A stretch of 9,985 nucleotides of DNA from CAZDDA01 sp964568045 (GTDB taxonomy: Bacteria; Bipolaricaulota; Bipolaricaulia; UBA7950; UBA9294). Numbering within the stretch: the stretch's first letter is position 1; each line of letters begins with the position of its first letter. The stretch spans positions 1 through 9,985 of the forward strand of contig CAZMOL010000055.1 in assembly GCA_964568045.1 (NCBI GenBank), given 5' to 3'. The notes below the pieces were generated by a model. The model did no database searches. It had not been told where the DNA came from and saw nothing but the letters and a program-made list of their open reading frames with translations. This document shows, in pieces, positions 1 to 7,408 of this stretch. Position numbers and translations under genes: made by a program.

Positions 1-180
1 AAAGGCTTGGTTGAGGTTTCTTGAAAGCGAGGAGGTGTTGTCTACTGGCGAAGCGTAATTGGATCAGGTAGCGGGGAGTACCAACGGTATTGCCAATTGA
101 GAGAGAAGTGATTGGTGTTTGGCTAGTTCGCGTTGTCAGTTTGTGCAAGCGAGCGGCTAATCCTATAGTGGCTTCTAAAC
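1..180. other. Intergenic leader upstream of the binding-protein gene
   Basis: No complete gene is visible here. One forward frame is open from the window edge to a TAA at 56-58 and would encode an 18-residue tail (ending STGEA), so the end of an upstream gene is possible but cannot be shown. The rest is taken as the 5' regulatory region of the transporter gene. A short dyad, CCAAT at 93-97 and ATTGG at 111-115, is visible; it is too short to call an operator. Confidence 0.4.
141..169 (+). promoter_or_regulatory. Candidate sigma-70-type promoter for the transporter cluster
   Basis: A -10-like TATAGT (164-169, five of six consensus bases) lies 17 bases after a weak -35-like TTGTGC (141-146, three of six). 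Transcription would start near 176, giving a short leader that runs almost directly into the Shine-Dalgarno sequence at 181-188. The same hexamer TATAGT occurs upstream of the hydrolase gene at 3796-3801. The -35 match is poor, so this is a candidate only. Confidence 0.35.
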
Positions 181-196
181 AAGGAGGTTTACACTA

Positions 197-1780
197 ATGT
201 TCACACGTAAGAACTACGGGCGTTTCGGAACAGCGATTGGCGGGGCTATCCTGCTAGTTGTGCTTTCTTTCGCGGCTATTGGGTTTTCGCAAGGCCAGCC
301 TGAGGTTGCCTTCTACGCTGACGGGCAGACCATGATGATCTATTGGGATCCCAGCGAAAGCTACTCACACGAAGTTGCCGTTATGCAAAACATGTACGAA
401 CTTCTCATGTACTACGACGCCGAAACGGGTGGGTTCACCCCCGGGCTGGCGCGTAGTTGGGATAAATCGGATGATGGCTTGGTATGGACGTTTCATTTGC
501 AGGAGGGTGTAAAATTTCATACCGGCAGGCCATTGACGGCTGATTCAGTCAAGAGGGCGTTCGAACGGACGATCGACATGGGGGAAGGGCCCTCCTATAT
601 CTGGGGCGACCCAGTCGACCACTTCGAGGTAGTCGATGATCTCACGCTCAGGATTTACCTGAACTACCCCACGGCGCTTGACATCCTCGCTTCAGGAGCG
701 TATGGATCCTACGTATTTGATCCGGATGCTGCTGATACGGACTGGTTCAATCAAGGAAACGAGTGTGGTACTGCAGCGTACATGTTGGAGAGCAGTCAAG
801 GAACCACGGAGGTCATCCTTACACGGTTCGAGGATTACTGGCGCGGTTGGGAGGGCAAGCATTTCGACAAGATCATCTTTAAGACCGTCGCCGAATCGTC
901 CACACGCAGACTCATGTTGGAATCCGGCGAAGCGGATTACACGAATGAGATGCCGATACCAGACGTGGAAGCAATGAGGGCAAATCCCGATGTTGAGATT
1001 GCTCGTAACCCATCGTGGGAGAATCAGGTTGTCATGTTCAACACCGCGAAGAGCCCCGAGCATCCGATCAGCAATCCGCTCGTCCGAAAAGCGTTAGCAT
1101 ACACACTGCCCTACAAGGATGCGGTGGAGGGGATTATGTTCGGGAATGCCCAGCAGTCACGCGGCGTGGTACCTTACGCGTTGTGGGGCTCTTCTGATCG
1201 GGTGAAACAGTATACACTGAGCCCTGAAACGGCAAAGGTGCTACTGGCAGCAGCCGGTTATCCCGACGGCGGGTTCAGTCTCGTTCTCACCTATGGATCC
1301 GGAGACACTGTTGTGCGCAGCATTGCAGAGCTGTGGAAGGAACAGCTTGCCAACCTTGGCGTAGAACTCAAGCTCCAGGCGATGCCGTTTGACAGCATGA
1401 TCGCTAACGCCCGGGCCGAGAATCCCAACGATCGGCAAGACATCTTCTTCTTCGATTGGTTCCCGGACAACGCGGATCCCATGTCTTTCCTGTTCTCTCT
1501 GTTTGCGGCTGCGGATCCGCCAATCCTCAACATGTCCTACTACGACAACCCTGTGTTCGAGGCACTCATCGACCGAGCGCTGAAGATCTCAGCAACAAAT
1601 CTGGAAGAAGCCATCAATCTGTATGTTGAAGCCCAGAACATCCTGATGGAAGAGTGTGTGGGGTTGGCCATCTTTGATCGGGATTATCTACAGGTAAAAC
1701 GAACGTCACTGAAAGGGTACGTAGGCAGTCCCTGCTACGCACACGTCGTATTCTGGTACAACTGCTACCGGGAAGAATAG
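197..1780 (+). CDS. ABC transporter substrate-binding protein, family 5 (peptide/nickel/opine type)
   Basis: This 527-residue protein is the extracytoplasmic receptor that would capture a peptide-like or other small ligand and deliver it to the permeases encoded just downstream. Residues 1-32 form a Sec signal peptide: a basic start (RKNYGR), a hydrophobic core at about 15-29, and a small-residue region before GQ. There is no lipobox cysteine, so it is not an obvious lipoprotein. The family signature lies at about 96-120 (VWTFHLQEGVKFHTG, then LTADSVKRAF), with the DYW motif and the C-terminal lobe as expected; the length is normal for the family. The ATG at 197 is supported by a strong Shine-Dalgarno AAGGAGGT at 181-188, eight bases upstream. 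The ligand cannot be read from sequence, since this family binds peptides, nickel chelates, opines and sugars. Confidence 0.93.
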   Translation: MFTRKNYGRFGTAIGGAILLVVLSFAAIGFSQGQPEVAFYADGQTMMIYWDPSESYSHEVAVMQNMYELLMYYDAETGGFTPGLARSWDKSDDGLVWTFHLQEGVKFHTGRPLTADSVKRAFERTIDMGEGPSYIWGDPVDHFEVVDDLTLRIYLNYPTALDILASGAYGSYVFDPDAADTDWFNQGNECGTAAYMLESSQGTTEVILTRFEDYWRGWEGKHFDKIIFKTVAESSTRRLMLESGEADYTNEMPIPDVEAMRANPDVEIARNPSWENQVVMFNTAKSPEHPISNPLVRKALAYTLPYKDAVEGIMFGNAQQSRGVVPYALWGSSDRVKQYTLSPETAKVLLAAAGYPDGGFSLVLTYGSGDTVVRSIAELWKEQLANLGVELKLQAMPFDSMIANARAENPNDRQDIFFFDWFPDNADPMSFLFSLFAAADPPILNMSYYDNPVFEALIDRALKISATNLEEAINLYVEAQNILMEECVGLAIFDRDYLQVKRTSLKGYVGSPCYAHVVFWYNCYREE

Positions 1781-1786
1781 AAAATA

Positions 1787-1830
1787 GAGGCACGGGTGAG
1801 GGCATCGCTTCTCACCCGTGCTTTGTGTTT
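1787..1830 (+). terminator. Intrinsic terminator/attenuator between binding protein and permease genes
   Basis: A perfect 11-bp inverted repeat (GCACGGGTGAG at 1790-1800, CTCACCCGTGC at 1811-1821) encloses a 10-base loop and is followed by TTTGTGTTT. The stem can extend three more pairs through G-U and A-T pairing. It starts seven bases after the binding-protein stop codon. Partial termination here would leave more binding-protein mRNA than permease mRNA, a common arrangement in ABC importer operons. The interrupted T-tract suggests leaky rather than complete termination. Confidence 0.8.
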
Positions 1831-1854
1831 GTCTGAAGGAGACGGTTCAATTCG

Positions 1855-2871
1855 ATGGCGGTTTATATCATTCGACGTGTGACGCTGGCTCTGGTCGTAA
1901 TGATTGGCGTATCAATCATCGCGTTTCTGCTAGCAAGAGTCATCCCCTCTGACCCCGTAGGAAGGTGGGTTGGCCTTCGTGCCAAGGCGGAGCAACGCGA
2001 GAAGGCTCGAATCGAGTTAGGACTTGACAAGCCTCTTTACGTCCAATACTTCCGCTACATGAAGGGGTTTGTCCGCGGGGACTGGGGCACCTCTCTGTAT
2101 ACACACCAACCGGTGCTAAGGGATCTTGCAACTCATCTACCGGCCTCGCTTGAGCTCATCTTCTTCGGTATGGCTATTGCGCTTCTGTTGGGCATACCAC
2201 TGGGCACCTTGTCCGCTGCGAAAAGCGGTGGTATTGTCGACCACTCCAGCCGAGTGTTCTCGCTGGCAGGAATTGCTTTGCCCACCTTTTGGTTGGCCAT
2301 GATCTTTCAGCTCGTGTTATTCAAGCAGTTGCATTTGTTTCCCTTGGCCGGACGCATCAAGGCGATAACAGGGATACTCCATCCCATCAAGCACATCACG
2401 GGATTCAACCTGTTTGACTCGCTTATCACAGGGAACTTCACTGCATTCGGAAGTGCCTTTATGCACATCATTCTCCCAGGCATTACGCTTGCTGCGCACC
2501 CACTGGGATTGATAGCTCGCATGACCCGGGCAACGATGCTGGAGGTGCTGGGAGAAGACTACATTCGAACGGCACGGTCATGCGGAATCGGCGAGGTCCG
2601 GATATTACTCATCTACGCTCTGCGAAACGCCCTCGCTCCGGTGCTCACGATATGCGCTCTGTTGTTTGCCTTCTCCCTCGTCGAGACCTTTCTCATTGAG
2701 TCCGTTTTTACTTGGCCCGGGTTAGGATTCTATGCATCAAACGCCATTTTGACCGTGGATTATCCAGCCATCATGGGAGTCACGATACTGATCTCCTTCA
2801 CGTACATCTTTCTGAATCTCATCGTTGATATCACTCAAGCCTTCCTGGATCCACGCATTAGGATCAGCTGA
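1855..2871 (+). CDS. ABC transporter permease, DppB/OppB family
   Basis: This 338-residue integral membrane protein is one half of the transport channel. The first membrane segment is at about 9-29, followed by the family's large periplasmic loop. The remaining segments lie at about 100-120, 136-158, 203-224, 260-282 and 305-327. The cytoplasmic EAA loop that docks to the ATPase is at about 234-258 (EDYIRTARSCGIG, then LRNAL), and the conserved ESVFTWPGLG is at 282-291. The ATG at 1855 has a Shine-Dalgarno AAGGAGA at 1836-1842, 12 bases away, which is rather long; no alternative start with better spacing is visible. The stop overlaps the next permease start by one base, so the two are translationally coupled. 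The loop at 165-198 is longer than in many DppB proteins. Confidence 0.93.
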   Translation: MAVYIIRRVTLALVVMIGVSIIAFLLARVIPSDPVGRWVGLRAKAEQREKARIELGLDKPLYVQYFRYMKGFVRGDWGTSLYTHQPVLRDLATHLPASLELIFFGMAIALLLGIPLGTLSAAKSGGIVDHSSRVFSLAGIALPTFWLAMIFQLVLFKQLHLFPLAGRIKAITGILHPIKHITGFNLFDSLITGNFTAFGSAFMHIILPGITLAAHPLGLIARMTRATMLEVLGEDYIRTARSCGIGEVRILLIYALRNALAPVLTICALLFAFSLVETFLIESVFTWPGLGFYASNAILTVDYPAIMGVTILISFTYIFLNLIVDITQAFLDPRIRIS

Positions 2872-3731
2872 TGGTTCTGCACGAGATACGCCATACGCTC
2901 CGACTGATCAGAAGGAATCCCTTGACTCTCACTGGACTGTCCATCGTCTCGCTCCTAGTTGTCGTCGCCCTTTTCGCCCCCTGGGTCGCACCCTATCCGA
3001 ACGACATCAACACGAGCCACATGGCCAATAAGCTCCAGCCGCCCAGTCTTGCCCATCCATGCGGAACTGATGAACTGGGGAGAGATGTGTCGAGTCGCCT
3101 TGTGTTTGGGTGCCGGATCTCTTTGCAGATCGGATTCCTGACGATTGGCCTTTCATTGCTCATCGGTGTTCCCCTCGGCGTGATCGCGGGCTACTCGGGT
3201 GGTAAGGTTGATGAAATCATCATGCGGGTCTCGGACATGGTCCTTAGCTTCCCTTCCTTGCTGTTGGCAATGGCGATCACTGCCATGCTGGGGCCGAATC
3301 TGCAAAACGCGATGATCGCCATTGCGATTTCGTGGTGGCCTTGGTACACGCGGCTGTTGCGAAGCGAGGCCATCTCCGTGAAGGAGCGAGAATACGTGGC
3401 AGCCGCGAAAGCAATAGGCGCCTCCTGGGGAAGGATTGTGTTCAGGCATGTATTACGGAATTCACTAACGTCTCTCATCATTCAGATCTCGGTGGATTTC
3501 GGCGCGGTCATCATGACTTCCGCAGCACTGAGTTTTCTTGGACTGGGAGCACAACCCCCAACGCCGGAATGGGGGCTGATGATTAACATAGGGCGAGATT
3601 TTTTCCTCAGCTACTGGTGGATTGTCACCTTCCCGGGGGTGGCAATCTTTGTCACCGTGCTTGGGTTCAACCTCGTGGGCGATGGCGCAAGGGAGATCCT
3701 GGATCCAAGACTGAGTCGAAGAGGCAGATGA
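2871..3731 (+). CDS. ABC transporter permease, DppC/OppC family
   Basis: This 286-residue protein is the second channel subunit. It has an N-terminal membrane segment (about 20-40), the family motif HPCGTDELGRDVSSRL at 62-77, further segments at about 87-108, 127-158, 203-224 and 249-270, an EAA loop at about 172-198 (EREYVAAAKAIGASWGRI), and the usual C-terminal GDGAREILDPR at 270-280. Its ATG overlaps the preceding TGA (TGATG at 2869-2873). No strong Shine-Dalgarno is present, so translation probably depends on termination of the upstream permease gene. No ATPase gene follows, unlike in canonical dpp/opp operons; the next gene is a hydrolase. Confidence 0.93.
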   Translation: MVLHEIRHTLRLIRRNPLTLTGLSIVSLLVVVALFAPWVAPYPNDINTSHMANKLQPPSLAHPCGTDELGRDVSSRLVFGCRISLQIGFLTIGLSLLIGVPLGVIAGYSGGKVDEIIMRVSDMVLSFPSLLLAMAITAMLGPNLQNAMIAIAISWWPWYTRLLRSEAISVKEREYVAAAKAIGASWGRIVFRHVLRNSLTSLIIQISVDFGAVIMTSAALSFLGLGAQPPTPEWGLMINIGRDFFLSYWWIVTFPGVAIFVTVLGFNLVGDGAREILDPRLSRRGR

Positions 3732-3795
3732 AGTACTGAGTAAAGGTCACTATGTGGCTGCTCATTCGTGCTGATACGACAGCGATTTGGCTTTC

Positions 3796-3820
3796 TATAG
3801 TAGTAGGAGAAAAGGAGGAG
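3796..3820 (+). promoter_or_regulatory. Leader of the hydrolase gene: TATAGT box and strong ribosome binding site
   Basis: The 91 bases between the second permease and the hydrolase hold TATAGT at 3796-3801, with no recognisable -35 at the right distance, and a strong Shine-Dalgarno AAAGGAGGAG at 3811-3820 two bases before the ATG at 3823 (GGAGG core about six bases away). The ribosome site decides the start: an in-frame TTG at 3787 would place this purine tract inside the coding region and is not favoured. Whether the hexamer is a real promoter is uncertain. Confidence 0.4.
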
Positions 3821-3822
3821 AC

Positions 3823-4539
3823 ATGACCGAGTGGAGGGTTAAGGGCATTAGGATAGGGGATATTTATGATGATTACTCGTTCAACATAGCGCAAACCCGC
3901 ATGGGTGAGAAGATGTGGGTCCCGTGCATGGTGTGGTACCTCACGGATGGCCAACACAACGTGCTGTATGACACTGGCTTCGGGGACCCTGCGGAAGTAT
4001 CAGTTACCCAGCCACTCGCAGACGTGAAGCAAGAGACTCCGTTCCCGGTTATCTTAAAAAGAGAGGCCTGTGATCCAGGACAGTTCGACGCAGTGATAAT
4101 CAGTCATCTGCACTGGGATCACTGTGGTGATCTCGATTTGTTCACGAACGCCGAGCTGTTTGTACAGTGGTCCGAGTTGCAGTTCGAATTGAACTCACCG
4201 AGCTTCTTCGCTGACAAAGAGACCCCGAGTTGGGCGAGCAAGCGCTTCACGCTGCTGGACGGAGATGAGGCGTTGTTCCCAGGGCTTCGCGTGGTGGCCA
4301 CTCCGGGTCATACTACAGGGCACCAATCGTTGGTTGTACAGGCTGGCGGAAGGCGTGTTGGGCTTTCCGGTGATCTGTTCATGCTCTATGACAGCTTCGC
4401 AGGGGGGTCTGGACACTATCTGCCACCCCCGTGCATCGACTTCATGGCATGGTTCTCATCGGCAGAGAAGTTCGCAAGGCAATGCGATGAGATTGTCCCT
4501 TCCCATGACCCAAGATTGACGACAAAGTGGATTGACTAG
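3823..4539 (+). CDS. Metallo-beta-lactamase-fold hydrolase, lactonase-like
   Basis: This 238-residue protein has no signal peptide or membrane segment and is probably a cytoplasmic dinuclear metal hydrolase. The full metal-binding set is visible: HLHWDH at 95-100 (His95, His97, Asp99, His100), His163 in TPGHTTGH, Asp184 in LSGD, and His228 in PSHDP. The HxHxDH, PGHTxGHQSL and late SHDP pattern resembles the N-acyl-homoserine lactonase group, whose members open lactones. Metallo-beta-lactamase enzymes span many substrates, so lactam or ester hydrolysis is equally possible. The first about 55 residues form the beta-strand region that ends in LYDTGFG. The gene sits between transporter and aminotransferase genes on the same strand, which suggests it acts on an imported compound, rather than in antibiotic resistance. 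Confidence is high for fold and metal site, low for substrate. Confidence 0.9.
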   Translation: MTEWRVKGIRIGDIYDDYSFNIAQTRMGEKMWVPCMVWYLTDGQHNVLYDTGFGDPAEVSVTQPLADVKQETPFPVILKREACDPGQFDAVIISHLHWDHCGDLDLFTNAELFVQWSELQFELNSPSFFADKETPSWASKRFTLLDGDEALFPGLRVVATPGHTTGHQSLVVQAGGRRVGLSGDLFMLYDSFAGGSGHYLPPPCIDFMAWFSSAEKFARQCDEIVPSHDPRLTTKWID

Positions 4540-4546
4540 ATAGACG

Positions 4547-4576
4547 TTTAGGGTCAGTGAGCAATACATATATGAT
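4547..4576 (+). promoter_or_regulatory. Candidate promoter upstream of the aminotransferase gene
   Basis: The 105-base gap between hydrolase and aminotransferase is AT-rich compared with its surroundings. It contains TATGAT (4571-4576, five of six -10 consensus bases) 18 bases after TTTAGG (4547-4552, three of six -35 bases). This could be an internal promoter for the last two genes of the cluster. The match is weak and read-through from upstream is equally plausible. Confidence 0.25.
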
Positions 4577-4644
4577 GATGTTAAGAACGAGTAGCTAATA
4601 ATGATTGTTGTTCGAATGCAGTGACATTCGGGAGGAGGCCGATA

Positions 4645-5952
4645 GTGCTCAATACGATGGAGTTCGGTGCTGGGAGAGTGGGGGCAGAATCATGTAGAAT
4701 CGCCGATCTTAAAAAGCAATTCGTCGCAAGTCCGCTCGAGACACTCGCGCCCTTTTACATCTCTAAGGCAAAAGGCGCACTGATTACAGATGTCGACGGG
4801 AACCAGTACATCGACTTCACTGGAGGCTGGGGGTGCCTGATCGTCGGGCACACCCCGGATCGAGTGGTGGAGGCAATCTGTGATCAGGCAGCAAAGTACA
4901 CACACACAGACTTCTCGGCAATCCCTTACGAATCGTTTGCCATCCTAGCGAAGCGACTTGCCAACCTTGCTCCTGGACCTTCTCCAAAACAGGTTGCGCT
5001 TTTCAATAGTGGTGCTGAAGCGATCGAGAACGCGGTTAAAATTGCTCGCAAGTACACAAAACGACCAGCAATCGTGGTCTTCGAGGGAGCGTTCCACGGG
5101 CGCACCTTGCTGACGATGACCATGACCCACAAGGCGTCACCCTATAAGGCGGGCTTTGGGCCGTTTGCCCCCGAGGTTTACCGCCTTCCTTTTCCAAACC
5201 CCTACCGCAACACCATGCGGATCGAGGACTTTGAGCCTGTGCTAACAGCACTGGTGAATCCGGAAGAGGTCGCCGCAGTGATTGTGGAGCCACTCCAGGG
5301 GGAAGGAGGGTTCATCGTCCCCAGCGATGGGTTCGTGGAGTATCTCCGTGAATTGACCGCCAAACACGAAATCCTTCTCGTTGCGGATGAAATCCAGACC
5401 GGTTTCGGTCGTACCGGCAAGTTCTTTGCCATCGAACACTACGGCGTAGAACCCGATCTCATCACAGTTGGCAAGGCAATTGCGGCCGGGCTCCCGCTTT
5501 CAGGGGTCATCGGGAAAAGGGAGATCTACGCGTGCATGCCGGCGGGAGCGATCGGAGGAACGTATAGTGGCAACCCGATCGCTTGTCGAGCCGCCCTTGA
5601 AGTAGTGAATATCATCATTGAAGAAAAACTTCTCGACCGAGCGGTCGTCATCGGCCAGATCGCTAGAACGCGGTTTGAGGAGATGAAGGGGAAGTACCCG
5701 ATCATCGGTGATGTCCGTGGTCTAGGTGCAATGCTCGGCATGGAGCTTGTCAAGAATCAGACAACCAAGGAACCCGCTAAAGAAACGTGCGCAACGGTGG
5801 TGCAAGAATGCCTGCACAATGGACTGATCATTCCCAGTGCCGGAATCTTTGGAAATGTACTGCGCATGCTAGTCCCACTGGTCATCACCGATGATCAGCT
5901 CAATGAAGGACTGGATATTCTCGAAGACGCACTGAAGCAAGTGTCCAGCTAG
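4645..5952 (+). CDS. Class-III PLP-dependent aminotransferase, 4-aminobutyrate aminotransferase-like
   Basis: This 435-residue cytoplasmic enzyme would move an omega-amino group to a 2-oxo acid. Visible family marks are SGAEA at 122-126, FHG at 150-152 (cofactor stacking), VIVEPLQGEGG at 212-222, ADEIQTGFGRTG at 247-258 with Asp248 contacting the pyridine nitrogen, the Schiff-base Lys277 in VGKAIAAGLPLSG, and GGTYSGNP at 304-311. The EPLQGEGG glutamate and the GGTYSGNP loop favour GabT-type enzymes over acetylornithine aminotransferases, although family members acting on other diamines or beta-amino acids look alike. GTG at 4645 is chosen because GGAGGAGG at 4631-4638 ends six bases before it; a GTG at 4621 in the same frame would place this ribosome site inside the gene, and ATG at 4657 is too far from it. 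The next gene follows 35 bases later. Confidence 0.9.
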   Translation: MLNTMEFGAGRVGAESCRIADLKKQFVASPLETLAPFYISKAKGALITDVDGNQYIDFTGGWGCLIVGHTPDRVVEAICDQAAKYTHTDFSAIPYESFAILAKRLANLAPGPSPKQVALFNSGAEAIENAVKIARKYTKRPAIVVFEGAFHGRTLLTMTMTHKASPYKAGFGPFAPEVYRLPFPNPYRNTMRIEDFEPVLTALVNPEEVAAVIVEPLQGEGGFIVPSDGFVEYLRELTAKHEILLVADEIQTGFGRTGKFFAIEHYGVEPDLITVGKAIAAGLPLSGVIGKREIYACMPAGAIGGTYSGNPIACRAALEVVNIIIEEKLLDRAVVIGQIARTRFEEMKGKYPIIGDVRGLGAMLGMELVKNQTTKEPAKETCATVVQECLHNGLIIPSAGIFGNVLRMLVPLVITDDQLNEGLDILEDALKQVSS

Positions 5953-5987
5953 AACATGCAATCCACAATAGGCAAAGGAGTGGAGAT

Positions 5988-7295
5988 ATGAAGAAACGTG
6001 TGATTATCATGGGAGCCGCCGGTCGAGATTTTCACAATTTCAACGTCTATTTCCGTGACAACCCGGAGTACGAAGTCGTCGCTTTTACCGCGACACAAAT
6101 CCCAGACATCGAAGGGCGGCTCTATCCACCACAGCTCGCTGGAAAGCTCTATCCACAAGGGATTCCGATCGAATCAGAGGATTCCCTGGACCGATTGATC
6201 AAGGAGAAGGCAGCCGACCTCGTGGTGTTTTCTTATAGCGATGTTTCCAATCAGTATGTCATGGAACGTTCGGCGGAAGCGAACGCCGCCGGAGCGGATT
6301 TTATGCTGCTTGGACCGGCATCGACCATGCTAGTCCCGAAGAAGCCTCTCATCTCGATAACCGCTGTGCGCACGGGCTCGGGAAAGAGCCAGACCACAAG
6401 ACGGGTGTGTTCGATCCTGCGAGAGCGAGGGAAGAAGCTGGTGGTTATCCGCCATCCCATGCCCTACGGAGACCTGGTCAAGCAAGAATGGCAGCGTTAT
6501 GAAACCTGCGAAGACCTGGACCGGTATCAGTGCACGATCGAAGAGCGAGAGGAGTACGAGCCGCACCTCGATAATGGAACTATCGTCTACGCAGGCGTGG
6601 ACTATGAAAAGATCTTGCGCAGGGCAGAGGAGGAGGCTGATGTCGTCGTATGGGATGGTGGAAATAACGACTTCTCCTTCTATCGGCCGTCCCTTTCGAT
6701 TGTTGTTGTTGACCCACACCGGGCAGGACACGAGCTGTTGTATTATCCAAGCGGCGTCAACCTCCGGCTGGCAGACATCGTCGTGATTAACAAGGTGGAT
6801 ACTGCATCGTGGGAGGACATCCACTTTGTGCGGGAGAACGTGGTGACAGCCAACCCGAAAGCGCAAATCATCGAAGCCGCTTCTCCGATTCAGGTGGACA
6901 ATCCGTCAGTCATCCACGACAAGCGGGTGTTGGTCATTGAGGATGGACCGACCCTCACCCACGGCGGGATGGAATTCGGAGCAGGCACGATAGCGGCAAG
7001 ACGTTTCGGCGCACGCGAGATCATCGATCCGCGGCCGTACACCATAGACTCGATCACCGAGGTATATCGAAGGTACCCAAAGATTGGTCGACTCTTGCCG
7101 GCGATGGGATATGGAGGTAAGCAGATCCAAGACCTTCAGGAAACCGTGAATCGGGTGGATTGCGAAGGGGTCGTGATTGGAACACCGATTGATCTTGGCC
7201 GGCTCTTGTCATTTAGGGTTCCGATAACGAGAGTCAGGTACGAATTGCAGGAGATAGGTTCCCCCACGCTTGATACGCTGTTGAGCTCCGTCTGA
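5988..7295 (+). CDS. Cyclic 2,3-diphosphoglycerate synthetase-like GTPase
   Basis: This 435-residue cytoplasmic protein has an N-terminal Rossmann-like region (VIIMGAAGRDFHNFN at 5-19, with ATQIPDIEGRLYPP at 35-48), then a P-loop NTPase domain. That domain has a P-loop AVRTGSGKSQTTR at 126-138 (Lys133, Ser134), VVWDGGNNDF at 220-229 and the guanine-recognition motif NKVD at 268-271. This order matches the predicted-GTPase family that includes archaeal cyclic 2,3-diphosphoglycerate synthetase, and the length is similar to those enzymes. That enzyme cyclises 2,3-bisphosphoglycerate with ATP in thermophilic methanogens; bacterial relatives have no established reaction that I know of, so the substrate is open. 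The P-loop has Val127 where the first glycine of the classic GxxxxGKS normally sits. The ATG has Shine-Dalgarno AAAGGAG at 5974-5980, seven bases away. It is the last gene of the cluster. Confidence 0.85.
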   Translation: MKKRVIIMGAAGRDFHNFNVYFRDNPEYEVVAFTATQIPDIEGRLYPPQLAGKLYPQGIPIESEDSLDRLIKEKAADLVVFSYSDVSNQYVMERSAEANAAGADFMLLGPASTMLVPKKPLISITAVRTGSGKSQTTRRVCSILRERGKKLVVIRHPMPYGDLVKQEWQRYETCEDLDRYQCTIEEREEYEPHLDNGTIVYAGVDYEKILRRAEEEADVVVWDGGNNDFSFYRPSLSIVVVDPHRAGHELLYYPSGVNLRLADIVVINKVDTASWEDIHFVRENVVTANPKAQIIEAASPIQVDNPSVIHDKRVLVIEDGPTLTHGGMEFGAGTIAARRFGAREIIDPRPYTIDSITEVYRRYPKIGRLLPAMGYGGKQIQDLQETVNRVDCEGVVIGTPIDLGRLLSFRVPITRVRYELQEIGSPTLDTLLSSV

Positions 7296-7408
7296 TCGGC
7301 CTCAAGTTGCCTGGCAATGTGAGTTGGCGAGCTAGCGGAGGAGAGTTCTGAAGCCGATTCCAATGCGGACGTATCCTAAACAGCAATGGCGGGTGATGCG
7401 AGTGAACG
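7296..7408. other. Non-coding gap after the GTPase gene
   Basis: No gene, stable hairpin followed by T residues, or convincing promoter is seen here. All it shows is a purine-rich GGAGGAGAG at 7338-7346 with no suitably placed start codon leading into a long frame. A TGA at 7403-7405 closes the frame of the hydrogenase fragment that follows. Confidence 0.5.

Noticed and set aside
346..3706. Seven GGATCC hexamers (346, 704, 1295, 1474, 1513, 2847, 3701), none seen in the rest of the window.
   Set aside because: All lie inside coding regions, mostly in Asp-Pro or Gly-Ser codon pairs, so codon use explains them without a restriction or binding-site function.
3787..3822. Twelve-codon in-frame extension of the hydrolase starting at a TTG.
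   Set aside because: It would contain the strong Shine-Dalgarno sequence that serves the ATG at 3823, and the extra residues look like translated leader.
4621..4644. Eight-codon in-frame extension of the aminotransferase starting at a GTG.
   Set aside because: The ribosome binding site GGAGGAGG lies inside it, ideally placed for the GTG at 4645.
6330..6866. Open frame of 178 codons on the minus strand opposite the GTPase gene.
   Set aside because: It is antisense to the P-loop and NKVD-bearing region of a well-supported gene and has no recognisable motif of its own.
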